Below, one piece after another: positions 14,301 to 25,700 of a stretch of 64,000 bases of DNA; the first letter of the stretch is position 1; each line of letters begins with the position of its first letter. A program made the position numbers and the translations under genes. This DNA comes from Phalacrocorax aristotelis. Its lineage: Eukaryota; Chordata; Aves; Suliformes; Phalacrocoracidae. The stretch lies in the NCBI RefSeq assembly GCF_949628215.1, contig NC_134279.1, forward strand, positions 8,104,041-8,168,040, given 5' to 3'. The notes below the pieces were generated by a model that was given only the letters and a program-made list of their open reading frames with translations, was not told the origin of the DNA and ran no database searches.

Positions 14301-16194
14301 ACCAGGATTAAAGCAGAAGATGGAACAGAAGATGACCGTTCATAATTGAATAGATATTTAAATTGTATCCTGCAAACAAACTTCAGACAAAACGTGGAAA
14401 TCTGTTATTAAAAAACCAGTGAAATTCTTGGGCCAAACTGGGATTGTGGATGCTCCCTATGTCTAAAATAACTCTGCTAACTTCTGGCTGGCTTTCTGAT
14501 TGATAAAAGTTCTTAAAATACTTTGCCCATTTGCAAATTTATCAGACATCATTTTGATAGTCAAACTTGTAAATTTTGTTCTAGATCAAAGAACTAATTT
14601 TTTTCTTACTGGAGATATTATTGGACCACCTGATTGGTGGTTAGATCTTTAATGAGTGCCTTTTAGCTGTGTGAAGGAAAGAGAAACATTAAAATAATGA
14701 TGAAGATTTAGTTAAAAATTACAGAGTTCATTTGAAAACCCTGTCATTCTCTAGGTAATCTCTCAGAAGTACTTCTAAGGGAGGATCATTTTGTTATCCG
14801 TTTGTTATGATCTGCTTTTGCAGCAATACTTAAGCCTAAATGGACGGGATTAAGAACAGTTTGCCATCTTTTCGAAAGATGTTAGCAGTTTGCCATGCAG
14901 AGAAGCAAAGGTGGAAAGAAAATAATCTGTAGGAGATAAAACATAATTTGCAGCTCTTGTTTTCCGTGCTGTCTGTGATTAAACTATATTGGGGGGAAAA
15001 TAGGGCCTTTTGTATTCAGTTCTCAGTTGTTCCTCTTTGTGATGTCCCTGAGAGATCACAGCCTATCGTTACGATGACACTCTCCATCGCCATGGCAACA
15101 TGCCTGCATTCCCGGACTGGGCACACCAAGCTTGGAATGGGACCGCTTGAGAGAAGTTTGGTTGTGAGGGTTAAAGCCCTTATTTAGTCACTGATGGTAC
15201 TGAGAAACAGCAAATGTAGCAAGAAAAATGACCTGTGAAAAGAAGATGGAATTACCTGCAGAAGTATGTACTTCAAATTTACCTCAACAGAAAAGACCCT
15301 CAGTAGTTAGTTATTAATGGGTTTTTATCATGTAGTTCATGTTTTTAATAGGAGAGAAGGAATCCATCTCTTTCTTGAAAACATATGTTTCATTTCTGAA
15401 ACTTCCAAATCTTTGAACTGCCTGGACAGCAGCACATCAAGATGGAAATTCCTTTGAGGTCCTTTGCTCTCGTGCCTTCCCAGAGCCTGGACTGGGAGGA
15501 CAGAGCCAGGAAAAGCAAGCCTTCCTTCAGGCAGTGCCCGCATTTCTGCTGCACAGGGCTGCTGTTTGCCAGTTTGGGTTGTTTAGGCGCAGTAACTCCC
15601 ACTGTGCGTCAGACCCTTTGCCAGCACAGAAGGATGATGCCTGCTCTCACAGAGCACTGGGGAGGGGGATCTCTCTTGAGAAACAGCGATACTGCAGCTG
15701 TCTGCACCAAAGGAGCACGCTGGTAGGCACCGGGCCTAAAATGTTATCTTGCTCCTGGAAAACGGCCAGCTAAAGTGTAGTGATGCCACATAACAGTCTT
15801 AGGTGTAAGTCATCAGACACTGGGAGCCAACAAAATGCTACTGTTGCACCTTCTCCTTCCTAAATCACATATGCAGCCTTGCTCTCCAGGAGGAGGAACT
15901 ATAAATATGATAGACTAAAAAGATTATTGTCAACTAGCACATATGTTCATCTGAGTCTATATAATGGCACCTCCGAAGTGATTTTAAAAAACAACAATGA
16001 AAACAAAACATGATAGATTATGGATGAAAGTTACATTTACTCTATCTGAATCATGATGCTTTTTTTTTTTTTAATAATGATTTGCAGATGTCTGCTTAAA
16101 ATGCAGGTTAAATACAAGTTAGGAACCTCTTAACTGTTTGCTCCTTGTGTTCAGCTGCTTGCAGTTTGTAAATAATGTACAGTACAAGTACACT
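8303..16194. other. Non-coding DNA, no gene recognised
   Basis: AT-rich sequence with only short open frames, none longer than about 100 codons. The minus-strand 90-codon frame at 12057-12329 has no recognisable motif. Poly-A and poly-T runs are short. The only simple repeat is the (AAC)7 array listed separately. I see no repeat family I can name here. Confidence 0.7.
13789..13809. repeat. (AAC)7 microsatellite
   Basis: Seven perfect copies of AAC follow CCAGGCTT and precede AAGTCTATTTC. It is a short simple repeat with no visible retroelement body attached. Confidence 0.95.
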
Positions 16195-16266
16195 GGGTAA
16201 AATCCTGACCCCTGCTGAAGTCAGTGTAAGTGTTGCTGCAGAGCCTCAACAGGGCCAGCATCACCC
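16195..16266. mobile_element. Relic of a palindromic amniote DNA transposon (MITE-like)
   Basis: The left side begins GGGTAAAATCCTGACCCC and continues GCTGAAGTCAGTGTAAG. The right side ends AGGGCCAGCATCACCC. The two ends are imperfectly reverse-complementary. Both resemble an old, abundant palindromic repeat of reptile and bird genomes whose arms read roughly GGGTGAAATCCTGGCCC around TGAAGTCAATGG. I recognise the pattern but not a secure family name. The middle is decayed and shortened, so this is an inactive fossil. Confidence 0.55.
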
Positions 16267-17859
16267 ACATTCTGTTGATTCCTGAGAACACCCTAAAATG
16301 TGTTTGAATAAAACCCTGGGCTCTGCAGAGGCATTTATATCGTCTCCGTTGATGCGAGAAGAATGACCTGATTAGTAATAGAAAACCCAAACAACACGCA
16401 CCACGTTTTGACAGCTACTCTGCTAGCCCAGGACACACATGCAGCACGGGTTCAGGCAGTATTTCAAAGAAATATTGTTTGAAAGCCACGGCTCCTTTCT
16501 GTCCAGACCCATTAGCGGAAGAGGCTATCGGCCACGAGAGATGGCGCCTACGGACACTGAAAGCACAGTAGGGGCCAGTGACCCGCTACCGCCAACCATG
16601 CGCAGACGCTGCCGTGCCCTATGTGGGCAATGCCAGCACAGGCAGAGGCAGCAGCAGCTTGCTTTACAGTACGGAAAATGCTGAGGATAGGATGCTGCCC
16701 GCCTTTTTTAAACATGCAGATTTGTTTGAGGCTATAACACAGCTACTCCAAGGCCTAAGGTACCAGCATCTGACCAGGATATTTTAAAACAGAGTGAACG
16801 GAAGGAATAATCACAGCACAGAGTTTGCAGAATGGCTAATGTATTGAAATGAGCTATGCTGGAAAACTGAAAATAGGGCTATAATAATGTTTTATACTGT
16901 ACTTATTTTTATGATCCCTGCACAGCATATTGGAAGCAGCTGTGACATTTTTGAACACGGGGAAAATGTGATGGACCTATTTATTAAAGGGGGTTAAGAG
17001 CCCCAGGTGGTCTGGAGATTTAAAGACCAGGAAATACCAGAGACAAATGAGAAAACAGGATGATCTAAGCCATACCAGTTGAAATAGATTTTGATGATAA
17101 GGCACAGTTATATATCTTACAATCTAAGATGGATATGTCACGGTAGGGACAGCATTACTGAATGGTATTAAGGGCTGTAACTACATACCCTTCTTTCCAG
17201 AGATTATTTGCCATCTCCACACAGATTCACTGATCCTTGCTATACGCTGCTGGAAAACCTACAATTTTTTTAAAAGCACAGAAATACCTGGGACTTTTAT
17301 ATCCCACAGTTATAAAGTCACAATAATTCATAGACTTCATGTGAGAGTGTTTCCTTGCCTGGAATTGAACCCTGAGGAGTCTCAGCACATTCAGATCAAC
17401 ACAAAAACATGCAGTCAAATTCTGCCGTCACGTAATACATGGAAATTGCCGATTAATACTGAAAATCAGTCTTTCCTCTTCCTATCAATCATATTTTGTG
17501 CAAAACACATGAAAGAGAAAGGCTTTTAAAATATGTTTTAGTCCATCATGCATCTGTAGCTCATCTTGCTCCGGAAGCCTATGTGCTTTGCCATATTACT
17601 GGACTTTATCCAGCCTGATACCAGAATTTCATCATTTATACTTATTACTCAGGGAACTGTTTAGCAAGACAATAGTGAACGCCTGCAGAGAACTTACAGA
17701 CAGTCTCCACACTTTTGAGTTGAAATAAACCTGAGTGAAAACTGCTGCAAAATTTAGACAGCAGAATACAAACAAACCCTATGTACGTCAACTGATTTCG
17801 GAGCTTGTTTTGCAGGGCGCAAATTCACACAATTAATTTTTAATATTATGCCATTTAGT
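16267..17859. other. Non-coding DNA with a small CpG-enriched patch
   Basis: Around 16500-16620 the CpG dinucleotide is clearly more frequent than in the flanks (within TAGCGG, ATCGGC, CACGAG, GGCGCC, TACGGA, CCCGCT, ACCGCC, TGCGCAGACG). The patch includes AGATGGCGCC, which resembles the YY1 core ATGGCG. At about 150 bp it is too short to be a standard CpG island, and no gene start is evident next to it. The rest of the block is AT-rich without recognised features. Confidence 0.45.
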
Positions 17860-17973
17860 CTCCACTGAACTCAGTCAGGTGTTCTGGGTTACACCAACAG
17901 AAAGGCTAGTATCTGGCCAAACTGAAGGCAGTGGGAAAGCTGCCACCCACTTCAATGAGGCCACGATTTCGCC
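17860..17973. mobile_element. Second relic of the palindromic amniote DNA-transposon type
   Basis: Two juxtaposed decayed arms are visible. The first, 17860-17918, carries CCACTGAACTCAGTCAGG, then GGGTTACACCAACAG, and ends TATCTGGCC. The second, 17919-17973, reads AAACTGAAGGCAGTGGGAAA, then CCACTTCAATGAGGCCACG. Motifs of the kind TTACACCAGTGTAAC, AATCTGGCCC and TGAAGTCAATGGG are shared with the relic at 16195-16266, so both probably derive from one ancient group of non-autonomous elements. A 139-codon minus-strand open frame crosses this relic and is not a gene. Confidence 0.5.
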
Positions 17974-18598
17974 GCAAATATCATAACTGCCTACACACGC
18001 ATAATGATGCCACACAAATCTCAGCCTACAGTCTGCCCCACAGGCATATCTGCTGCCGGCTCTTTGTTTGTTTGCAAACAGACTCAGAGAAGCATCACCT
18101 ACACAAGTTTTCATTAAGTGGGCCAGCAATGGACCATTATCACTCCCACGTGCAGTAGGTATTAGTAGGTGCAATGCGTAAAGCGACATACTCAGAATGT
18201 CCGGCTGGTTACTCATTTTTGTACTCTCTGGAAACAGCAGTACATGGTTTATAGTTGATAAAAAAGGCCTAGTTACAGGGGAGTGAGTGCTCAAAATACA
18301 GAACCTTCATTTGACCGGGAAGATTTGGGAGCTTCTGCTCCTAGTCAGGATGAGAAGCAGAGTCCCTGAAATTTGTTGCAGAGGAAGAATTCTGAGAAAG
18401 ACCTTAATTACAAAAGCATGTAACTATGTGAACATGGTGGGGCTGCCCCAAACCCACAAAACTGGCAGCTCCAGGAACATCTCCTGCTGGAACTAGCCTG
18501 AAACTGTTGTCCGTGGAAGCCTAGGACTCAGGGTAGCCCACCGGGTACGGTGCCAACAGAGAAGTCCACCCCAGGCACTTACCTTTTGAACCCAGGTG

Positions 18599-18646
18599 GC
18601 ATTTTGATCAGTATTTCAATGGAAATACATGCTTTGATCAAAATGC
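18599..18646. repeat. Two-part hairpin with perfect 12-bp and 7-bp stems
   Basis: The outer arms GCATTTTGATCA (18599-18610) and TGATCAAAATGC (18635-18646) pair perfectly. Directly inside, GTATTTC (18611-18617) pairs with GAAATAC (18622-18628) around the loop AATG. The only unpaired part besides the loop is a one-sided 6-nt bulge, ATGCTT, at 18629-18634. This gives 19 perfect pairs in 48 nt. It could be a tiny palindromic transposon remnant or an RNA hairpin. At under 50 nt it is short for a canonical animal pre-miRNA, and pairing does not extend well beyond the outer stem. Confidence 0.85.
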
Positions 18647-21428
18647 ACTTTTGTTATGAATGGCTTCAAGAAGAAAATAGTTTTCATACATATGTAGCAC
18701 TAAGTTATTTCTTTCAAAGAAGAAATGGTTCTAGTGGTAATTTCTTCTAAAAGTACTCATATAGTGGATTTACCACTGAGAAATGTAGAATCAATCCCTC
18801 CTATAAATTACTGCTGTTTAGTAATTGCTTGCTGAGATAACCCAACAGTTATATTCCTTGCAGACATTTTAAACCAGCTGCTTAGCTACTGCAATTTCAT
18901 ACTAGAGCAGTCTGTGCAGGTCCTGGCAAATAGACTGATGTTCTGTGGATGCTTTTGGATGACCAAAAATCTTGGTATTCTCTCTGTCAAGGCTACCTTG
19001 TTCACAACAGACAAAAATAAATCCTCTGCCCTTTTGGTGCTGGGAACTGGCTATGAGTTTAACCCTCTACCTGTCAGGAAGAATTATAACATTAATTACA
19101 TCATAACATTTTTTTGAGTGAGTAAGTGCTTCCTGATAATAGGGAAGCTATTTGTGCTAAAACACTGTGGGCTCTATAAAGCTTTCTATAAAATTGGACA
19201 AAAAAATGGAAGTACAATAAAAATAAATAACGAGTAGCAATACAAACAATGTAGATAACAAGCATGTTTTACACCTCAGCGTATTCTTCTTTTAAATTCA
19301 TAATAGTATATTTTTAATATAAAATGGGATAGAGGGAGTGCCCTGAGTAATTCTGCAGGCTGGCTTCTCTGAGATAGAAACCTGCTGAAACTGAGATTTG
19401 CAGATGTACACAGCAGGGGTTTGGTCTCCCCCGTACCCCAATAACTTCATTTGCTGCAGGGACTTTTCAGAAATGGGCATCCAGGGGTGGTGGTTGGGAA
19501 AGAAATCAGGTTGTCTATGCAGCATCTGTGTGTTGATTCTAAGCCTGTGGCTGGCAATTTGATTAATGAAATACATATTAATACCATTTTATAAAAATTA
19601 AATGCAATATATACTAATTATATTTTAATATAGTCTTTAAATGAAGCTATAAGGATTGTGGGAAATAGCAGCAGAGAACCTTTCTTCTGCTTTGCCAAAA
19701 GGAAACCAAACTTGTTAGTATTTAGTTTTACCAGGTCCCTTTTAACCTTATTTACATTTTAACCAGAACCTTACTACTTGCAGTAATGCCAGATGGTCAA
19801 TGGTCTACTAATCCTAAATACCTTAAATGCATGGAGTGAAATTTACTATTTAAATGATCAGAAGATAGTGCTTAAAAGAAAATGAAGCACTGTTACCAGC
19901 CTGTTACCAAAGAGGATAAGTTACACTTCTGAGAAGCAAAACGCATGAACCTAACCCAGCTTTCCATAATCCCCAGTCAACTGGTGAGCCTTTCTACAAA
20001 CGCAGGCTGGGAGAGAAGGGAAATAGATGCCTTTCTGCTGGAAGTCAATGAGATTTGGGTGATTGACCCTTTCCCTCCCTTCCCTTCTCTCTACACCAAC
20101 AACACTTAGAGCAGGAAGGCATGTTCTACTCAGCTACCCAGAGACGGGGGTAAAAATTTGAACCATTGAGAGTCTCTGGTCAAACGCAAAGAAGTCATCT
20201 CAGTGTCAGCCCTGCTATTGCCTCATTAGGAGTTGATGGCACTAATGAATATCAGCCTTGGCTGATACTGTGCAGTAACTTATGCTGTCACTATCATTTC
20301 ACATGGTCAACCAAACTGTGGTCTGATAGTCACAGGTTAAGGCCACTACTGATTGCTAGTTGTCTCAGTCAGTGATCACCACCTAGCGATGCCGAATTTC
20401 ACCCTCACGGTAATGATTTCATAGCTCAGGCTACAATTTATTCATTTTGATATGCCCAATTCTGGCAGAGAGGAGAGATAGACACATAACGTCAAAAAGA
20501 GTTAACCTTTCCATATTAGACGTCCTCAGAATTTTCCATCCTATAATATAATTGCTTTCTCATTTTCAGAATATTTTGGGATATTTAAGTCATTAAAAGC
20601 ATGAGTACAGTGGTGCTGAAACTGAGCTTTCTGTCCTGGCTAATAAAGTGATAGTCAAGCCCACAAGGAACATGAAAGGATCCCCTTTCCAAGGGACTGT
20701 GTAGACATGATCTAGAAGAGATGTTTCTCTCAAGTCTTCCTCTGCTCTCCTGAACCACAACAAACCTTTTAAGACTCTTCAAATATTTAAAAAACTTAGT
20801 AAGGACAATCTCCAATCATTCTGTTAAGAATAGGTGAGTGTCTGTTGGAAGAATGAATAAAGCTTTAACATACCTTAAGGACAGAGATTGTGGGAAGCAG
20901 ACCTTTAATCCCTAGAGAAGACACTACAAGCAAGAGAAAGCACCGAAAAGTCTTCTTTCCCTGAATTCTTCAGTGGGAGCCCAGGCTCAGCAACAAGCAG
21001 CATGGAAACAGAAAGAAGGGCTTTAATTCATGAGGATCTTTCCATAAGATATCACCCAGGGAGGGGAAACACAGGGAAGAATTTCACTTCCTAAGTCATC
21101 TTTGGCCCATCTTTATGACTTTAAGGAGCAATAAAAAGTTGTCCAAAAGGAAGAGAGCAAGAAGACACCCTTTTATTCTACCATTTCCCAATTCCTCCTC
21201 ACTCAATGTCACTCCAATGGTCTTGACAGAGAATGAAACCCTTCCTAGGTACTCCTCTTCCCTGACTAATGCACAGCTTGAGAGTTTGTTGATTCACTTT
21301 CTCCCACTGCTGCTGCACAGCTATGGTACAAGAAGCACCCTAGCATTTGCTATTACAAAATACTCTTTGGATATCCTAAGCAAGGATTAAAAATCAATCA
21401 CACAAACAAAAAAACCAGACAACCACTA

Positions 21429-21450
21429 CCCCAACCCACCCCACCCCCCC
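21429..21450 (-). other. Potential G-quadruplex on the minus strand
   Basis: C-runs of 4, 3, 4 and 7 bases separated by 2, 1 and 1 bases lie on the plus strand. The minus strand therefore fits the standard G3+N1-7 quadruplex pattern with very short loops. It lies just downstream of an A-rich segment. No gene is adjacent, so any role is unknown. Confidence 0.6.
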
Positions 21451-24395
21451 AAAATATCTTTTTTTAAACTTTGCTGGCTCCTGATTTTTTATAAGAGTAA
21501 TCTTTTTAAGAGCAATGACACATACGTCCACTGAAGTTAGCAGGAACTAAGATGCTACTTAGGTATTTCACTTTCACACTCAGACCCAAGTAGCTGGGTT
21601 GATTATAACACACATGACAAAGTGAATAACGCTAACAAAAAAAAAAGTTTAAAATTGTTCCATGTTAGGCAATCAAAACCTTCTGAAATCCTGGAAAAAA
21701 CCCATCTTGCAAACAAGGACAAATACAGTCCAATAGTGGTGAGGGGACAACTATCAGAACTATTCTGCTTTTGTTATTCAGATTTAGAGAACTTTGCATC
21801 AACATAAAAGCACAAGTTCCTCCCATTTTTAGCAATTCAGTACAATGAAGCTAAGAACAATAATGCTACAACCTCTGGCAAGACAAAAGAAGGAATATTT
21901 CCTAATTGCGCTGTAGGCTTGTGCAGTCCAAACTTTTACTATACCTGCTGTCAGAAAAAGGAAAGACCAGAGCTACAGGGAACACATTTTACAGAAATCC
22001 AGGATTCTGTAGTCAAAGTCTAGGCTAGGCAAAGCCAATTAAGCTGACTAGGTTGAATGTTAAGCTAAGTTTAAATGTTTCCCAAGAGATTAGCATGACA
22101 TGTGGAAGGTTCGGTGATATTACTACGATTTAAAACAACATATCTGCATTCTGGACAAAATACTTGCATCCTTTGGGATATGCACTGCTGGCAGATTATA
22201 GAGATTGCAGCTGGCTGCTGCCACTTTGAAATATCCATGCACTTTAAGCCAGTAAAAAATTCAATCATCTAAAGAGTCTCTTATACGATATTGAGAATGT
22301 AAGTCATGACTAAGGTTTCCCAGACAACACAACCAAAAATACCATGTATCAATTGCAGAAGAAAATTATAAACATTCCCACTTGCTTACCTTTATTTGCT
22401 TTTAAGGGTTAGGCATATAAACTGGATTAAAACAAAAAGTAAATGAAGGCTATAGGATGGTTTCTTCAAAATATGAAGCAGGATTTTCTGTGAGTTTTTC
22501 TGTATTTCAGGAGAGGTATGAGGAGGGTGGGCCTTTTGCTCACTCATAACAATTTGCATCGGCTTTTTAACCAATTCAGCTGCAGCCTGCAAATAAACTA
22601 TAGCTAAATATGGATCAAAAGTTTTAATCTGCTTTGAAATATCTGTCCTGGGTGAATCTATCAGTTAGAAATTGCAGTCCTAATGTCTGTTTATGCCTTC
22701 TGATTTGTATTTGAAAGTAAACAACCACTCTGCATACCTCTAGAAAATGACATGTTTATAGTGCAAAAATCTTATGCCCCCTTACAAATTTAAATATCTA
22801 TGTCCCTAAAGCCTAGTGGTAGATGAAGAAAAGTGATGTTTTTTCCTCTGACCTCAGAGGTCTTGGATCAGGTCACGTGCCTAGCCTCAGATCCATTCGA
22901 CCATAAATACTTGCACACCTCAACAACTCACAAGGCAGAAAACACATTTAAGATAAACTCACACTTCATGTCCAGACAACATAAAAATACTCAGACTTTA
23001 ATTTTGTGACTGTCAGGTTATTGGTAACTGTAGAAGATTCGTACACATTATAGCTCCTCTTTACAATAACAGCGTATTGTCCTCTTCTTATAATCTGATA
23101 GTTCACGGTACAATTGTAATAGTCAGTAATGTGGCATCTTTACATGCAGTTTAACACCTGACAAAACAGCTTCAAGAGATGCTTTGGATCTAAATCCAAC
23201 ATAAACAACATAGGCTGCCATTTAATGCTTAGAAACATTTACACCACAAACATTAACAATGAAGTCCTTTCACTCTCCTTTGGACATTGCTTAAAAAGTG
23301 TGCTGATTCTGATGTTGCTGAAAGTGACAGAAATAATAAACACCTTAAGACACCCATTCAAGATAGGTTATTTGTATTCAATAATTTTTTTGAGGGGTCA
23401 GTTTTCATGATTACCACCATCTTTTGGAACAGTGGTTTGGAATATTAAATTTTGATCACCTTTCAATAATACTTTGTTTTTTATTATTCCTCCCAGTTTC
23501 ATTGTCACAAATATCTAGAAAGCTATTACAAGTAGGTGAAAAATGCAAAATCATTTGCACTGTAATCTTAATTTCCCTCCACCTTCTCTGTTTAAGTACC
23601 ACAAACCAATAGAGTCTGATTGCCAATTCTTATAAATATCTTCGAAATATTTCCACACTCAGTTATTGATCTAGTGTTCCTTTGTGAATAGATCACTGCA
23701 TCTGCTCAAGTCTCTGAAATGTGACTTGTACCGATGGGTGAGAGGGGTCCGAGGTGTAACTCTCTCTGCTGATTGATTCAATATCACTTCCTATTAGTTT
23801 TCTTGATACAAGCAATTATTATGAACTCAAACTTTGTTTCCCACAATTATTCTGTAATATTTGCTTTAAATTCCAGCCATTGCTCTCCTTAAATTGAGGG
23901 GCTGAGGAAAGGGATTCCCACAGGAGAGTGATTCAGGAATAGCCAGAGATGTTTAATCTAAAAACCAAGCACAAGAAGTATCGGTCAGGTCCGATTTTGG
24001 TACTTTTTAAGCTATTTAGTTGTGGAAGTTGTTCAGCCACTGAAATACCAGCCAATCTAGAAGTTTACCACCTGTCAGGCTACCACTGAACAGAGGCTGG
24101 TGTGGAAGGCAGCATGGGTTAAAGGATCTTAACCAACAGAAAAGCAAATAATAACCAGCAGATTTTACTTCTATAAACACACATTAATGCCAACTGGTGA
24201 CTTCATGTCTATGGAAAAGTTTAAATATTCTTGTCTAAATTAAGCCTTGGAGATTTTATTTGAAGTGATGTTTTCTAAAATATTTAGTAGGGCAACCGGA
24301 GTTGTGCCACAGGATAAGAAAGTCCTCAGTAGAAGCAAAGGGAGAGCACTGACCCTGCCTGAAGCAAGGACAAGACGCGACAGTAATAGTGAGGT

Positions 24396-25700
24396 TTGCG
24401 GTTGAATGCCGAGACCCGTCTCTCAGACACCATCAGTACAACTGCTACGCTAGGCGAGGCAGTGAAGTTTAAACGTCTAATTTCCCCATTAGCTATATCC
24501 CTCAGTTTTCTGCTGAGGAAGAGGAAATCATGCTGGGACAGAGATCTTAAACATGCAGCAGTTTCCCTGGAGAGGCAGAGTTCAGGCTAGGATTTCTAAG
24601 CCTCAAGGGGATTGCGCTCTCCAAGTCACCCATGAAGAGAGCCTGGCCTCCTGCCCAGGCAGAGGAGCACTGCAGCACCTGGGATGCTGCCATGGGCAGG
24701 AGGCTTCCAGTATGCTGGGCGCTTACAGTTTATGTTTTGTGTTGGTACTGGAGGTACTTTCTCACCGGTAAGTTACCCATTCACTCCTGCTCAGAAGAAA
24801 CCTTGCTGCTCCCAGTTCAGTCTTGCTCTGCTTTACTGGATTACTTAATGGCTTGCTGAGCCCACAGTGTCCTGGGTGGGGTGTCTGGGGAACGACAGCT
24901 AAATTGCCTGAAATCCCCTCTCTACATTGCAATCCCAAGTCCAGGTGTCACTTCAGAGCTGCTGACTGCTTGTGATAGCTTACCTATCAGACCAACCCTG
25001 GCAGAGATGCTCTCGGTGCCGTGAAACTCCTGCTGCTGCTTACCTGGAAATCAGAGTTCTGTTGGAAACCTGTCTGGCTCCCTGCCTGCCTACTTTGCAT
25101 GCTCCTGGCGAGCTCCTCTCCCAGCACCCTGGCACTGTGCGCACTCCGCAGCAGCTCTGGCTCGCAGCTCCCAACCAGCTCATCTAGAGGACGGCTGCCA
25201 GGGGAACAAAAACTCAATTCACAGGCAACCCCGCTTCCCAGGGGCCTGTGGTCACAAGCTCTGCCAGCTGAAGAGAGCCCACCATGCAGCCTCCTTCGCT
25301 GCTGAAGACCCACAGCTCTAGGACAGCTGGCAAGCTCCCCTTCCCCTAAGGCGCTGCTCCCTTTCGCGGAGAATTCAGAAATGTTTGGGTTTAGGTTTGG
25401 ATTGGAACGACACCAAGATCATCAGACTCAAAATCCCCCACAAAAGAGGATTGCGTTTCTTTGTCCTGTCCAAGATCAACAGCTGGGAGTCAGCCGCGGC
25501 TGCCGGTGCCGTTTGCTGGTGGATTGGCCCAGGCCAGCCGCTCTGCCAGGAGCTGTTTCTGAGGAACAGCCCAGAGAAAGACGGGGCAGATCAGGAAGGA
25601 AAAGCTGCCAGAAATGGAGGTGCAGGGAGGAGGCTTTATTTTTTCTTTTTAAATGAATTACGCTTCCCAATAAAGCAAAAAAAAATACATTACACTTGAG
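24396..25700. other. GC-richer block, no gene recognised
   Basis: This block is clearly GC-richer than its surroundings and has overlapping open frames of 60-108 codons on both strands, as expected where stop codons are rarer. None shows a recognisable domain. A consensus-quality donor, CCG|GTAAGT, sits at 24767/24768 and could end a plus-strand exon of a transcript. The block ends at CAATAAAGC followed by nine A (about 25668-25684), which resembles a polyadenylation signal but may be only A-rich genomic sequence. Confidence 0.4.

Larger units (their letters stand above)
17974..24395. other. Non-coding DNA, no gene recognised
   Basis: AT-rich sequence with only short open frames and no named repeat. 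Two structured elements inside it (a hairpin at 18599-18646 and a C-rich tract at 21429-21450) are listed separately. A smaller perfect hairpin, TATCAGCC-TT-GGCTGATA, lies at 20250-20267. Confidence 0.65.

Noticed and set aside
17875..18294. 139-codon minus-strand open frame
   Set aside because: Its C-terminal part runs through a palindromic DNA-transposon relic, and nothing in the rest is recognisable.
24987..25699. Overlapping 90-108-codon frames on both strands
   Set aside because: Several frames are open at once because of GC-rich composition; none has a recognised domain or a consistent splice structure.
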